Notes under the pieces: model-generated | The model's database searches: none | What the model saw: only the letters and a program-made list of their open reading frames with translations | What the model was told of the DNA's origin: nothing | Assembly (NCBI GenBank): GCA_964501275.1 | Contig: CAZCSP010000003.1 | Location: forward strand, 127,933-191,932 | Direction of reading: 5' to 3' | DNA length: 64,000 nt | From: 55-13 sp964501275 | Lineage (GTDB): Bacteria > Armatimonadota > Fimbriimonadia > Fimbriimonadales > Fimbriimonadaceae | Part shown: in pieces, positions 1 through 9,403 of the stretch | Position numbering within the stretch: the first letter of the stretch is position 1 | Layout of the letters: every line of letters starts with the position of its first letter | Program-made: the position numbers and the translations under genes

Positions 1-216
1 CGAGAGAAGGAAGCGCGGAACATGCAGTTCATTTTGGGTGTTGTCGGAGCGGCTCAGAAGGACGGTGCCACAGCCCCAGGTGTTTCACCCATTGTGGTCG
101 TTCATATGGTTCTGGGGGCATTGCGGGGGGCGGACATCGAACGGTCGGTGGAGAAGGGGGAAACCAACCCAGCTGAGATCGCGGAAAGCATGAAGCGTTT
201 GATCCTGCGGAGTTAG
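1..216 (+). CDS. C-terminal end of an unidentified protein (partial, runs off left edge)
   Basis: The frame is already open at base 1: codons for REKEARN precede the first ATG at 22, so this is the tail of a longer gene rather than a 64-residue protein. The visible part is about 71 residues, with an Ala/Gly/Val-rich helical stretch followed by a charged helix ending in MKRLILRS. The pattern (hydrophobic helix, then a short helix closing with a basic LxLR end) resembles the ligand-binding domain end of TetR-type regulators, but nothing diagnostic such as the HTH is inside the window. The family remains a guess. Confidence 0.5.
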   Translation, partial: REKEARNMQFILGVVGAAQKDGATAPGVSPIVVVHMVLGALRGADIERSVEKGETNPAEIAESMKRLILRS

Positions 217-628
217 ACAAAACAGTTCAATATTGCGGTTCTTGCGCCGAAAGGGACAGCAACAGCTATCGCGAAAGAGTAGCCAAGTACCCCACAATAT
301 CTACGTGCTAAGGATATTCCCGACCACCCATCGAGAAGCCGATTTCCGTCTGATGGCGGAGCCAGCAAGTATTCAGAGCGCACAAGAGTCCATCCCAAAA
401 CCCTCTCAGCAGATCAGGCCCGGTACACCAAGTACGGGCCTTTCTTCTGTTCCCAATCCTGCCAAGCCCGACCGCTCGGAGTAGCCTCGGGATGGTTTGT
501 GCCCGGCAATTGAAGCCCAAACACTCGGCAAGACGGCGGCACAATGTATCCGCCGCCTACAGAATCTCCAGAACTGGCGAAATTGGCTACTTTGGGCAGT
601 TGGCGTAATCAGGTAGCCTTCCGCTCTC
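217..628. other. Intergenic region, no gene supported
   Basis: Between the left-edge gene and ilvA. Short open frames exist on both strands, but none has a convincing start, domain or composition. No strong Shine-Dalgarno sequence precedes the ilvA start at 629, so the promoter probably lies in the last 100 bases, but I could not place it. Confidence 0.4.
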
Positions 629-2140
629 ATGAAGGACGCGGTTTTGAAGGCGGCGCTGCTTTCGCGCGTGTATGAAGTCGCCCATGAGACGCCGCTGGAA
701 TTCGCTCCTCGGTTGAGCCACCAGGTTGGCAACCGCGTGTGGCTGAAGCGCGAGGACGAGCAGCCAGTCTTCAGTTTCAAGATTCGGGGCGCCTACAACA
801 AGATGGCTTCTCTTTCCCCCGAGGGGCTGGCAAACGGCGTCGTGTGCTCCAGTGCCGGGAATCATGCCCAAGGGGTGGCGCTCTCCGCCAAGAAGCTGGG
901 TTGCCGGGCCGTCATCGTCATGCCCACCACCACTCCTTCCATCAAGGTGGACGCGGTGAAGGCGTTTGGAGCGGAGGTGGTTCTGCATGGGGACAGCTAC
1001 GATGCGGCATACGCCATGGCTAGGGAATTGGAGGCGCAAGAGGGGCTTTGCTTTATCCATCCCTACGACGATTCGGCGGTGATCGCGGGGCAGGGAACTA
1101 TTGGCGTCGAAATACTTCGACAGGCCGCCGAGGGCATCGATGCGGTTTACGTCGCGGTCGGGGGCGGCGGGCTGATTTCTGGAGTCGGCGCAGTGATTAA
1201 AGAGCTTCGACCAGATGTACGCATTATCGGTGTCGAACCGGAAGACTGCTGCGGGATGGCGCAGTCGCTTCGCGCAGGGGAGGTGGTGACGCTGGACCGG
1301 GTGGGGCGGTTTGCGGATGGCGTGGCGGTGAAGCGGGTGGGGGATCTGACCTACCAGATTGCCAAAGAGGTGATCGACGAGATCGTGATCGTCTCCAACG
1401 ACGAAATCTGCGCGGCCATCAAGGATATTTTCGAGGATCGGAGGTGCATCCTGGAGCCTGCCGGTGCCTTGGCCTATGCGGGATTAAAGAGACATGCCCA
1501 GGAAAACGGCTGGTCGGACAAGATCCTGGTCGCCATCGCCTGCGGAGCGAATATGAACTTTGACAGCCTGCGCCACGTTTCCGAGCGGGCGGAGATCGGC
1601 GAGAAGCGGGAAGCGATCTTGGCGGTGACTATCCCGGAGCGTCCAGGCAGCTTTCTCCAGTTCTGCCGGGCGATTGGGAATCGGAGCGTGACCGAGTTCA
1701 ACTACCGCTATGAGGACCTATCCGCCGCCCATGTCTTCGCCGGGATCAAGATAGCGGATCGGGCGGAGGCGGATCTGCTGATCGAGGGGTTGCGCGGGCA
1801 GGGGTACGACGTCCTCGACCTCACCGACAACGAACTCGCCAAGCTCCACATCCGCCACATGGTGGGAGGCCGCGCGCCGGGGGCTCAAGATGAGCGCCTG
1901 GTCCAAGTGGTGTTCCCCGAAAGGGCCGGGGCTCTCCTCAATTTCCTGGAAAGCATGAGCGCCGACTGGAACATCAGCCTCTTCCACTACCGCAACCACG
2001 GCTCTGACTATGGCCGGGTCTTGGTTGGGATTCAGGTGCCAGCGTCCGACGAGTCCGCCTTCTGGACATTCTTGGATCGGATGGGCTACGAGTACAGCGA
2101 CGAAAGTGATAATCCAGCCTGCGAACTGTTCCTGAGATAA
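629..2140 (+). CDS. ilvA: Threonine ammonia-lyase, biosynthetic (threonine deaminase)
   Basis: Deaminates L-threonine to 2-oxobutanoate using PLP, the first committed step of isoleucine synthesis, in the cytoplasm. The 503 residues match the long, allosteric biosynthetic class (about 500-515). The PLP lysine lies in SFKIRGAYNKM (Lys51). The substrate loop SSAGNHAQG is at about 74-82 and the phosphate-binding glycine loop VGGGGL at about 177-182. After about residue 330 come two ACT-like regulatory domains (starting near ILAVTIPERPGSF and LVQVVFPERAGAL), which in this class bind isoleucine and valine. It stands alone; the convergent transporter gene ends 16 bp downstream. The ATG at 629 lacks a clear Shine-Dalgarno sequence, but an upstream start is excluded by domain length. 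Confidence 0.95.
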   Translation: MKDAVLKAALLSRVYEVAHETPLEFAPRLSHQVGNRVWLKREDEQPVFSFKIRGAYNKMASLSPEGLANGVVCSSAGNHAQGVALSAKKLGCRAVIVMPTTTPSIKVDAVKAFGAEVVLHGDSYDAAYAMARELEAQEGLCFIHPYDDSAVIAGQGTIGVEILRQAAEGIDAVYVAVGGGGLISGVGAVIKELRPDVRIIGVEPEDCCGMAQSLRAGEVVTLDRVGRFADGVAVKRVGDLTYQIAKEVIDEIVIVSNDEICAAIKDIFEDRRCILEPAGALAYAGLKRHAQENGWSDKILVAIACGANMNFDSLRHVSERAEIGEKREAILAVTIPERPGSFLQFCRAIGNRSVTEFNYRYEDLSAAHVFAGIKIADRAEADLLIEGLRGQGYDVLDLTDNELAKLHIRHMVGGRAPGAQDERLVQVVFPERAGALLNFLESMSADWNISLFHYRNHGSDYGRVLVGIQVPASDESAFWTFLDRMGYEYSDESDNPACELFLR

Positions 2141-2156
2141 GGCCTTGGCCCCCGAG

Positions 2157-3923
2157 CTACCGCCCTCCCAGACCGCTCAATGTCACGCCCTCAATGAAGT
2201 ACTTCTGGGCGAAGAAGAAGAGGGCGAGGATGGGGAGGATCGTGAGGGTGGCGAAGGCCATGAGGTAACCGGGTTCGCCGCCTCTTTCGCCCTGGAAGAG
2301 TTGAAGCGCGTAGCTCAATGGCATATTCTCGGGAGAGTTGATATAGATGAGTGGCCCCATGAAGTTATTCCAAGCCCCGAGGCAGGTCCAGATCGCGATG
2401 ACGGCAAGAGCAGGCTTGATCTGGGGGAGCATGATGCTCCAGAACGCGCGGAGATAGGAGCAACCGTCGATCTTGGCGGCATCCTCCAACTCCATCGGAA
2501 TCCCTTTGAAGAACTGGCGCAGGAGGAAGACGTTGAACGCACTGGCAAAGAACATCGGCACCCAGAGCGGATAGAGTGTATCGATCCAACCGAGCGTACG
2601 GAAAATCAAGAACTGGGGCAACAGCGTGACCGCGCCGGGCAGCATCATGGTAGCGAGCAGGATGCCGAACAGGAAATCCCGCCCAGGGAACTTCATGCGC
2701 GAGAACGCATAGGCAACGATCGAGGAGCTGAGGATCGTGCCGATCACGCTCAGAATGACCAGGATCAAGGTGTTCTTGAGGTACACCAAGCCGGTGTTGG
2801 TCTCTGGTGGCATATAGCCGAGGGCGTCGGGGTAGTTCTGCCATAGAAGTCCCACATGCCGTACGGGCTCGACTTCGTCCTGCTGGAACTCCCGCTCCTG
2901 GCCTTTCAGTGAAGCGGGCTCTATGAACTGGATTCGGAAGCCGCCCGTCTCCAGGTTCTCGGATACAAACCCCTTGAACGTCTGCCCATCGACGGTTCCG
3001 GTATAGACCCCTGCGCTCCGCGCGATTTCGGTGAGCGCAGATTGCGGAAGATCCAGGGTGGTGCCTCGCAGCGCGAGGGGAAGTTCGATATCCAGTTTTA
3101 CGGAACCATCGCCCCGGAGTTCGGTCACCACGCCCCGAATCTTCTGACCCTCATGGGTGGTTTCGTAAAAGGGATTCTTGGGGTCCTTGTAGGGAACCGT
3201 TTCTTGCACCTTCGGAATCCACACGATCCCGTCTGGACTGGCCATATCTCGGTCCTCTTTGAAACTGGTGATGACCAGGAAGGCAAAGGGGATGCCGAAG
3301 ACGATGGAGCCGGAGATTAAGGCGACCTGGTTGACAACCGCCTTGGCCAGCCCGCGACTCTTCACCGCCCGCCCGGCGGCGATCATGGCGGCCATCGCCG
3401 CCACCAGGCCAAGAACGATAGCGACGGTCGTGCCAAGGGAAAGCGGGATGCCCCCGCGCAGGATTTCGATCTTGCGATCCTTGTCCTGGAAATACAGGAC
3501 AAGGAAAAGAACAAGCCCCACCAGCCAAAGCCCCGCCGCCTTCAACTTGTCCGTCCACTCCTCCTCATTGATCGAGAACCAACCTTGGAACAGGCGCACG
3601 GCGATGAAGGCCGCGCAAAGGACCGCCAGCCACGCCGAATAAGGCATCACAAACCAGACGAGGGGCAATAGCACGGGCTCGGTCGGCTTCTTGTCCAGCG
3701 TTGACGGAAGCCATGCCCCCACGATCAGTCCTATGGCTCCCAGCCCTGCCCAGATCGCGAGACCCCGAACAGTCCTCTCCCGATCCAAGCCTGGCGAGCG
3801 GAAGGCCAGTTGGAACAGGGCGTAGATCGTCCGAAACGCGAAGAACCAGCCACCCCAAGTCAGCACGGCTCCGATCGTGAACAGAATGCCTGCACTCATT
3901 TGTCGGCCTCGTAGTGCACCCAT
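2157..3923 (-). CDS. Sugar ABC transporter permease, MalG type, with extra N-terminal membrane region
   Basis: Inner-membrane permease of a CUT1-type carbohydrate importer. The C-terminal half (from about residue 375, NTLILVILSVIGT) is a normal MalG-like domain with the EAA loop EDAAKIDGCSYLRAFWSI, which docks the ATPase. At 588 residues it is twice the usual MalG length. The first 200 residues add four or five hydrophobic segments. Between the usual TM1 (FGIPFAFLVITSFKED) and the conserved NYPDALG segment there is about 100 residues of polar, beta-rich sequence, probably on the outer face. Its start overlaps the end of the upstream fused binding-protein/permease gene by 28 bp, so the two form one operon. 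No ATPase is encoded nearby; a shared MsmX/MalK-like ATPase elsewhere is likely. Confidence 0.85.
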   Translation of the reverse strand: MGALRGRQMSAGILFTIGAVLTWGGWFFAFRTIYALFQLAFRSPGLDRERTVRGLAIWAGLGAIGLIVGAWLPSTLDKKPTEPVLLPLVWFVMPYSAWLAVLCAAFIAVRLFQGWFSINEEEWTDKLKAAGLWLVGLVLFLVLYFQDKDRKIEILRGGIPLSLGTTVAIVLGLVAAMAAMIAAGRAVKSRGLAKAVVNQVALISGSIVFGIPFAFLVITSFKEDRDMASPDGIVWIPKVQETVPYKDPKNPFYETTHEGQKIRGVVTELRGDGSVKLDIELPLALRGTTLDLPQSALTEIARSAGVYTGTVDGQTFKGFVSENLETGGFRIQFIEPASLKGQEREFQQDEVEPVRHVGLLWQNYPDALGYMPPETNTGLVYLKNTLILVILSVIGTILSSSIVAYAFSRMKFPGRDFLFGILLATMMLPGAVTLLPQFLIFRTLGWIDTLYPLWVPMFFASAFNVFLLRQFFKGIPMELEDAAKIDGCSYLRAFWSIMLPQIKPALAVIAIWTCLGAWNNFMGPLIYINSPENMPLSYALQLFQGERGGEPGYLMAFATLTILPILALFFFAQKYFIEGVTLSGLGGR

Positions 3924-6337
3924 CGGGGCGCGAGTTTGAATTGGATGAAGGTGAGCAGAACGATGATTGCAAATATCATCCAGGCCACCGCCGACGCGGA
4001 GCCCATCTTGAAGGTCTCAAAAGCGTTGCGGAAGAGGAAATAGACCGGAGTCAGCATGGAGTCATCAGGGCCGATAGGTCCGTTGGACGACGGCTTCATG
4101 ATGTACATCCGGTCGAACTCCTGCATCGCCCCGATAAAGCCCATCACCAGGTTGAAAAAGATGATTGGGCTGAGTTGAGGGAAGGTGACCGACCAGAAGA
4201 GTTGGCGGTTGGAGGCCCCGTCAATCCCTGCCGCCTCATAGAGCGACCCCGGCACCCCTTTCAGCCCCGCCAACCACAGCACCATGCCGCTTCCGGCCCC
4301 CCAGACCCCCATCAAGATGAGGGCGGGCTTGGCCCAGTCGGCGGATTGTAGCCAGCCTGGGGGAGCAATCTGGAACCACTCGGTGACGGTCTTCACCCAG
4401 AATGCGTTGATGAGGCCTTTGTTGGGATCAGGCGTCAGGACCCAGGTCCAGAGTACGGCACTGGCAACCCCGGGAACGATCGCCGGCATGTAGAAGAACG
4501 TTCGATAGAACCGCATGCCCCTGGAAGCGGTGTTCAGGAGGAGAGCGATGGCGAGCCCGGTTGCGAGGGAAAGCGGTACTCCCACTCCGGCCAAGTAGAG
4601 GCTGTTGCCCAGCGCCTTGGAAACACTGGGCCAGTCCACGGTGCCGAGATCGCGGTAGTTTTTGACCCCCACCCAACGGGCCTCGTTCAGCACGTCGTAC
4701 TGGGTGAAACTGAAGAAGAGGGAAGCCAACATGGGGCCGATGGTGAGGACTAAGAAACCGATGACCCACGGCGAGATCAGCAGATAGGCCCATTTGGCCT
4801 CGGTACGGGCAAGGCGGCCCAGTTTGAGGCGCAAAAACCAGACGACGAACGCAACCACCGACGCCAAGATCACGCCAAATGCGATCTTGCCGGGCACGCC
4901 AAGGTCGATCACCGGATACTGTTCTTTATTGAAGAACGCGTCCAAGTCCCGCTGCACTGCCGCTTGGCTTTCCAGCAGGGCATCTTTTGGCGAGTTCTTC
5001 AGATAACAGGCCGTCTCCAGGGCTTTGACGTGTTCATTCCACAGGGTCTGTCCGACGAATGTGGCGGGCCGCACCCGACCAAATGCCGCCATCTCCATGT
5101 GCATCTGCACGGCGTCGGCGTATTTTTTTTCGGTGGGCCGGAAGCGGCGGAAGGCCTCCTCGTTGGCGAGACGGTTGGAGACCTGTTTGCCTACGAAAAG
5201 GCGGCCTCGAAGCCGCTCCCACTTCTGCTGCTCGCCCATCTCGATCATCTGGCCTTCAAGGCTGGTGGCGAACTTGATGTACTTCCACCCATCCTCAGGG
5301 TTTCGGGCGCCGCGGGGGATGGCGAGGCTGAACCCGCCGGTCCAAGTGATGAAGGTCTCCGTCTCTTTGGCGAATCGACCCCGCCTGTAGAAGCGGTCGT
5401 CGGGAACCGGGGCGGGAGCCACACCGAAATCCAACGATGGACCATAGCGGGCGAGGCCGGAGATGATCCAGTCGCCGTCGATCTTCATCGCGACCTTACC
5501 GATGATGAAAGCGTCGTTCTCCTTGCCCAGGAAGCCGGATTCGAACGACTTAGCCTTCTCATAGCCGCCGACGATCCCGTAACCCTCGACCATGAACTTG
5601 AGGGCTTCCTCGGATTCGGGGGTATAGAGCGTACAGTTCCGCCGCTCGGCGTCCATGAATTCGGCGTTGTTCTGGAAGGCGTAGATGTAGAGCCAGGAGT
5701 TGCCGAAATTGGGCAGGAACCCGGCTCGCTTGAGCGTTCCGCCCTTGTTGGTCTCAGTCAGAACTTCGCTGTACTTGAGCAGTTCGCTCCAAGTCCGCGG
5801 TGGGCGCTCGGGGTCGAGCCCGGCAGCGCGCAGTTCGGCGGCCTTCTCCCGAAAGATCTTCTTGTTGTAGTAAAGGATGCGGTTGTCGGCTCCGGTCGGG
5901 ATGCCGTAAACCTGGCCTTCATAGGTCGCCTCTTCCCAGGGGGCGCGGTAGTAATCTTCAGGCCGAGGGGAAAGGGGGTCGTTTCGGTCCCGCTCGATAA
6001 AGGGAGTCAAACTCTCGAACGCGCCACGGCTGGCCCAGTCTGAGAGAGAGAAGCGGTCTTGGTTGATGACGTCGGGGGCGACATTGCCGACGATACTGGT
6101 CATCAGCTTCTGCGGATTCATGGTCCCCGCGCCCATCCCCATGACCCGGACGTTGATGTCGGGATTGCGCCGGGCGAACTCTTTCACCACCGCTTCCGCA
6201 CCTTTGGAGTCTGGTCCAAAGGAGATTCCCCAGATCACCAAGTCGCGCTTACCGGGAATGGTTTGGGTGGGTTCTGCACAAGCAGAGGCCGCCAAAAGAA
6301 GGCCCGCGAGAATGGTGAGGCAGCGTTGCAGTCCCAT
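3896..6337 (-). CDS. Fused sugar-binding protein and MalF-type ABC permease
   Basis: One 813-residue chain carries both the extracytoplasmic binding protein and the first permease of a CUT1 sugar importer. Residues 1-20 are a signal peptide ending in a lipobox-like ASAC (Cys20). Residues about 30-470 resemble family-1 solute-binding proteins (opening LVIWGISFGPDSKGAEAVVKEF, a D-rich middle and a W-rich hinge). A membrane helix near 485-505 leads into a MalF-like permease (about 520-813) with the EAA loop EAAGIDGASNRQLFWS. The partner permease gene follows with a 28-bp overlap. Fusion tethers the receptor to the pore, as known for OpuA-type importers; in the CUT1 family it is uncommon. If the N-terminal helix is cleaved, the receptor would be held only through the permease. 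Confidence 0.88.
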   Translation of the reverse strand: MGLQRCLTILAGLLLAASACAEPTQTIPGKRDLVIWGISFGPDSKGAEAVVKEFARRNPDINVRVMGMGAGTMNPQKLMTSIVGNVAPDVINQDRFSLSDWASRGAFESLTPFIERDRNDPLSPRPEDYYRAPWEEATYEGQVYGIPTGADNRILYYNKKIFREKAAELRAAGLDPERPPRTWSELLKYSEVLTETNKGGTLKRAGFLPNFGNSWLYIYAFQNNAEFMDAERRNCTLYTPESEEALKFMVEGYGIVGGYEKAKSFESGFLGKENDAFIIGKVAMKIDGDWIISGLARYGPSLDFGVAPAPVPDDRFYRRGRFAKETETFITWTGGFSLAIPRGARNPEDGWKYIKFATSLEGQMIEMGEQQKWERLRGRLFVGKQVSNRLANEEAFRRFRPTEKKYADAVQMHMEMAAFGRVRPATFVGQTLWNEHVKALETACYLKNSPKDALLESQAAVQRDLDAFFNKEQYPVIDLGVPGKIAFGVILASVVAFVVWFLRLKLGRLARTEAKWAYLLISPWVIGFLVLTIGPMLASLFFSFTQYDVLNEARWVGVKNYRDLGTVDWPSVSKALGNSLYLAGVGVPLSLATGLAIALLLNTASRGMRFYRTFFYMPAIVPGVASAVLWTWVLTPDPNKGLINAFWVKTVTEWFQIAPPGWLQSADWAKPALILMGVWGAGSGMVLWLAGLKGVPGSLYEAAGIDGASNRQLFWSVTFPQLSPIIFFNLVMGFIGAMQEFDRMYIMKPSSNGPIGPDDSMLTPVYFLFRNAFETFKMGSASAVAWMIFAIIVLLTFIQFKLAPRWVHYEADK

Positions 6338-6477
6338 GAGACTCCATTATCATACTGCCTTGCCTGTGAATTCGTATTCCTAGATGGCAACGAATTGTTT
6401 AGAGAGCGCCCGTTTTCTTCTCCCCCGCAGGATTCGACTACGAGAGGCCGAATGAATTCGGCGATCCCAGCAAAGGC

Positions 6478-6972
6478 CTACTTTTCGGTTCCCAGTCTCC
6501 GGTTCATCTCGGCCACGGCCTCGATCTGGCTGAGTCGGTAGGACTCCAACTTGGCGGCAATACCGGGATCGCTTGCCCCTAAGATTCTCAATGCCAACAG
6601 GCCCGCGTTTTTTCCATTGCCGATGGAGACCGTCGCGACGGGCACCCCAGCGGGCATTTGGACGATGGAGTAGAGGGAGTCCACTCCGCCCAGCACCTTG
6701 GTCTGGACGGGGACGCCGATGACCGGGAGCGTGGTGAGGGAGGCGACCATGCCGGGGAGATGGGCCGCGCCTCCGGCACCGGCAATGATGACCCCCAGGC
6801 CCCGATCCCGTGCGGTCTTGGCATACTCCACCATCTCCTCGGGAGTGCGATGGGCGCTGACCACCTTCAACTCATAGGGAACGCCAAATTCAGCGAGGAT
6901 GTCGGCTGCTGGCTGCATGGTTTCCAAGTCCGAGTTGCTGCCCATGATGACGCCCACCGTTGGTTGAGACAT
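6478..6972 (-). CDS. purE: N5-carboxyaminoimidazole ribonucleotide mutase
   Basis: Converts N5-CAIR to CAIR in purine synthesis (class I PurE; works with PurK). The 164-residue length is typical. The phosphate-binding SNSD is at 12-15, SAHR (39-42) is followed by TPEEM, and GAAHLPGM carries the catalytic histidine. purK is not adjacent. Class II PurE, which works directly with CO2, differs in this histidine-containing loop, so class I is favoured. Confidence 0.95.
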   Translation of the reverse strand: MSQPTVGVIMGSNSDLETMQPAADILAEFGVPYELKVVSAHRTPEEMVEYAKTARDRGLGVIIAGAGGAAHLPGMVASLTTLPVIGVPVQTKVLGGVDSLYSIVQMPAGVPVATVSIGNGKNAGLLALRILGASDPGIAAKLESYRLSQIEAVAEMNRRLGTEK

Positions 6973-7059
6973 GGGGATTAGGATACAACTTCAGCTTTGG
7001 GCATTGCGGTGTTTCGGCATTGGGTTTTTGCCTCATAACTTAACGGCCTTCTCTTCGCC

Positions 7060-7140
7060 GCAAAGAAACAAAGAGACGAAGAAACGCCAACGGAAACCGG
7101 TTAGGCTCAAATTCTTCTTTGCGTCCTTGGTTTCTTTGTT
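7060..7140. repeat. Imperfect inverted repeat (AAAGAAAC-type)
   Basis: A-rich left arm (about 7060-7083, beginning GCAAAGAAACAAAGAGACG) and T-rich right arm (about 7113-7140, ending TTTCTTTGTT) are imperfect reverse complements separated by about 30 bases. It lies between the purE promoter side and the end of the next minus-strand gene, so it could end transcription of the gene at 7184-8014 or be a dispersed repeat. Confidence 0.4.
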
Positions 7141-7183
7141 CCTTTACGGTAAAAGAGCCTTTCGCTAGCGGGCACGATCTGAG

Positions 7184-8014
7184 CTAAGCCAAACCGGGAC
7201 GGCGGAACATCCAGGCGAAGAGGAGGCCGATAGCTACCAGCGCCCCGAGTATCACCGCAATTCCCTTCATTCCCGGCATCGCCAATCCTGCCGAAGCCGC
7301 CCCTACCAGAAACAGGGCCAACATCGCCCAGGCCAGAACCAGCTTCCCAATCACTTTGGTCTTATTGTCGCCCTTTTTCGCTACATCCAGCAGATAGGCG
7401 TGCCCGCACTTCTGGCAGACGATGGCTTCCAGTGGGTTATCGTAGCCACAGTTCCCGCATTTCATGTGGACCGCATAGAGCGGGACCTTCCCGGCGGAGC
7501 GCATCCACATCTTCACCTTGGCATCCTCTTCCCTGAACTGATCTCGCAAAGAACGATTGGTGACCTGATCCTTCTCGTTCGGGATGGTATTCAGGGTCGC
7601 CGTGGCAATGGCGATCGCCTGGTGGACAAAGCCCTGGGAGTGGAGGGCCTTGGCGACCTGTAGTTTGCTGGCGAAGTTATCGGGCCGGGCAGCAAGGGCC
7701 TGATAGGATTTTTGGAGTTGGCTCACGTCGAAGCTATGCAGGTCGGCCTTGTCCAACTGGTTCAGCATAAAGGGGAAGAATGCCATCAGGGTGAGTGAGA
7801 CCACGAGAACGACGCCGGGGATGGCGGGATGGGGCGGACGCACGGCCAGGAGCAACACGCAGATGATTCCCATCAAGGATCCAAGGCCCATCCACGCGGG
7901 GATATCGCCGTCGATCATCTTGTAGAAAACCAGGAGCGAAGCCACACTCAGAACCACTCCCGATGCAACGGCGACCATCAAGCCGCCAAACATCTCTGCG
8001 CCACTTCCCATCAT
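7184..8014 (-). CDS. Membrane protein with a cytoplasmic zinc ribbon, function unknown
   Basis: Not recognised as a named family. The 276 residues show three hydrophobic segments in the first 90 residues, a polar helical domain (about 95-180), a rubredoxin-like zinc ribbon CGNCGYDNPLEAIVCQKCG (two CxxC pairs) and two C-terminal membrane helices. The double CxxC is typical of zinc-ribbon proteins that recruit partners rather than catalyse. The start may be the first or second Met (MM). The neighbouring kinase gene is upstream on the same strand (36 bp gap), so they may be co-transcribed. Confidence 0.7.
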   Translation of the reverse strand: MMGSGAEMFGGLMVAVASGVVLSVASLLVFYKMIDGDIPAWMGLGSLMGIICVLLLAVRPPHPAIPGVVLVVSLTLMAFFPFMLNQLDKADLHSFDVSQLQKSYQALAARPDNFASKLQVAKALHSQGFVHQAIAIATATLNTIPNEKDQVTNRSLRDQFREEDAKVKMWMRSAGKVPLYAVHMKCGNCGYDNPLEAIVCQKCGHAYLLDVAKKGDNKTKVIGKLVLAWAMLALFLVGAASAGLAMPGMKGIAVILGALVAIGLLFAWMFRRPGLA

Positions 8015-8050
8015 CGGGAAGGACGATCTGGCAAGGCGTTTTTGATCGGG

Positions 8051-9292
8051 CTAGATCAGCGGGACGCGGCTGGAGAACTCCTCTAGGATCTCGTTCGCTT
8101 CCGCCTCATGCTCCATGAGCTTCTCAAACAGCCTGATTTGAACCATCGCCCGGACCTTGTTGAGGTCGGCAGGGTCGTTGGGACCGAGTTTGAAATAGGT
8201 GTCGCCGCGCAGGTAGTCGGCGAGGAAGCGAACGCCCAGTTCCAGCGTGATAACCTGGACGGCCCGGGGCATCATGGCGATCTCTTCTGGCGTTGCGGTG
8301 GCAGCGGTGCTGAGGAAGCCTTCGGTGACCGCCCGGTAGACCTCGCGATCCACTTGGACCTTGCCGAGGTCGCGCTCTTTCTCGCCCGCGACATTCACCA
8401 GGGACCGCACCATGTCGCCCCAATCTGCCAGCCAGGTAAGCGGCATGACGGTATCCAGGTCGACCAGCGACGCTACTCGCCCTGAGAGCGCATCGAATAG
8501 GAAATTCTCGATCTTGGTATCGCCGTGGATAGCGGTGTTGCGGATCGTGCCTTCTTGACGGGCCTTGGACATGGACAGCGCCAAATCACGGTTGTTGAGG
8601 ACGGTCTGGAGGAAGGGTTGAAGCTCCGTGTCGTTTAGCCTCGCCACACGTTCTTGCTCGGAACAGGCGCAGAGATAGTGCCGCTCGGTGGACTGCCGGA
8701 CTTCAGGATCGGCGGGAAGTTGGTTCACCACTTGGGAAACGTCTCGGCAACCCTCCATGGCGCAGTCCAGTTGGTCGAAGTAGATCTGGGTGTTGCGATA
8801 GCCGGGGAGGGCGGTGGGGATCGTGTCGGCTTCGATGGTGGCGGTCAGGTCGTTGTAGATGGCAAGCCCGCGCCCCACCTCATAGGCGGCTTCGGAGCGG
8901 CGGTGATCGGGGAGTTCGCTCAGGGATTTGTAGCTGATGGCGCCTTCGATGTAGTGCATCATCCGCCACACGCCCTGCTCTTCAAAGAAGAGGCAACCCT
9001 CCTTCGTCGGAACCAGTTCAGGCACCTGCCAACCGGTCTCGGCGCCAATACCTTGGTGGAGAGCCTGCTTCTGGGCTTCGATAGAGGCGATCATCCCCGC
9101 CATCACCCGATCCGCCATCGGGAAAACCTCGGGGTTGACCCTTTGAAGAAGGTAGGCGCGCTTCTCAGGACCTGCGGAGATCAAGAGGGTATCGAGGTTG
9201 ATGTTTCCCCGACCCTCGAAATGCTCGATTTCAAAGGGATGTTCAATGTGAAACTGGGCGGCAATGGCGCGGGCGCGGTCGAGAGAAAACAT
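8051..9292 (-). CDS. Aminoglycoside-phosphotransferase-fold small-molecule kinase
   Basis: Cytoplasmic ATP-dependent kinase of the APH/choline-kinase fold. The catalytic-loop motif HGDTKIENFLFD (HGDxxxxN) and the metal-binding DLD (VASLVDLDTVMP) are both visible. The composition and the N-terminal GRGNINLDTLL region resemble the NahK-type N-acetylhexosamine 1-kinases and mucin-sugar kinases, so a sugar substrate is plausible, but that is inference. I prefer the ATG at 9292 (MFSLDRARAI): a GAGG lies a few bases upstream. The extra 20 residues of a longer frame from 9352 look non-coding and would crowd the divergent bamA-like gene. Confidence 0.8.
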   Translation of the reverse strand: MFSLDRARAIAAQFHIEHPFEIEHFEGRGNINLDTLLISAGPEKRAYLLQRVNPEVFPMADRVMAGMIASIEAQKQALHQGIGAETGWQVPELVPTKEGCLFFEEQGVWRMMHYIEGAISYKSLSELPDHRRSEAAYEVGRGLAIYNDLTATIEADTIPTALPGYRNTQIYFDQLDCAMEGCRDVSQVVNQLPADPEVRQSTERHYLCACSEQERVARLNDTELQPFLQTVLNNRDLALSMSKARQEGTIRNTAIHGDTKIENFLFDALSGRVASLVDLDTVMPLTWLADWGDMVRSLVNVAGEKERDLGKVQVDREVYRAVTEGFLSTAATATPEEIAMMPRAVQVITLELGVRFLADYLRGDTYFKLGPNDPADLNKVRAMVQIRLFEKLMEHEAEANEILEEFSSRVPLI

Positions 9293-9403
9293 GGAGCCTC
9301 GGGAAGTATAGCAAAAGACGCATGGTGAGGCCGGGAGGACGCATTGCCTCATAAAAACCGACTGAGTTTCTATGAAAACGCTCCATACCTTTGAACATCT
9401 AAA

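Noticed and set aside
4964..6043. 359-codon + strand frame over the binding-protein/permease gene
   Set aside because: Antisense shadow with no recognisable start or fold.
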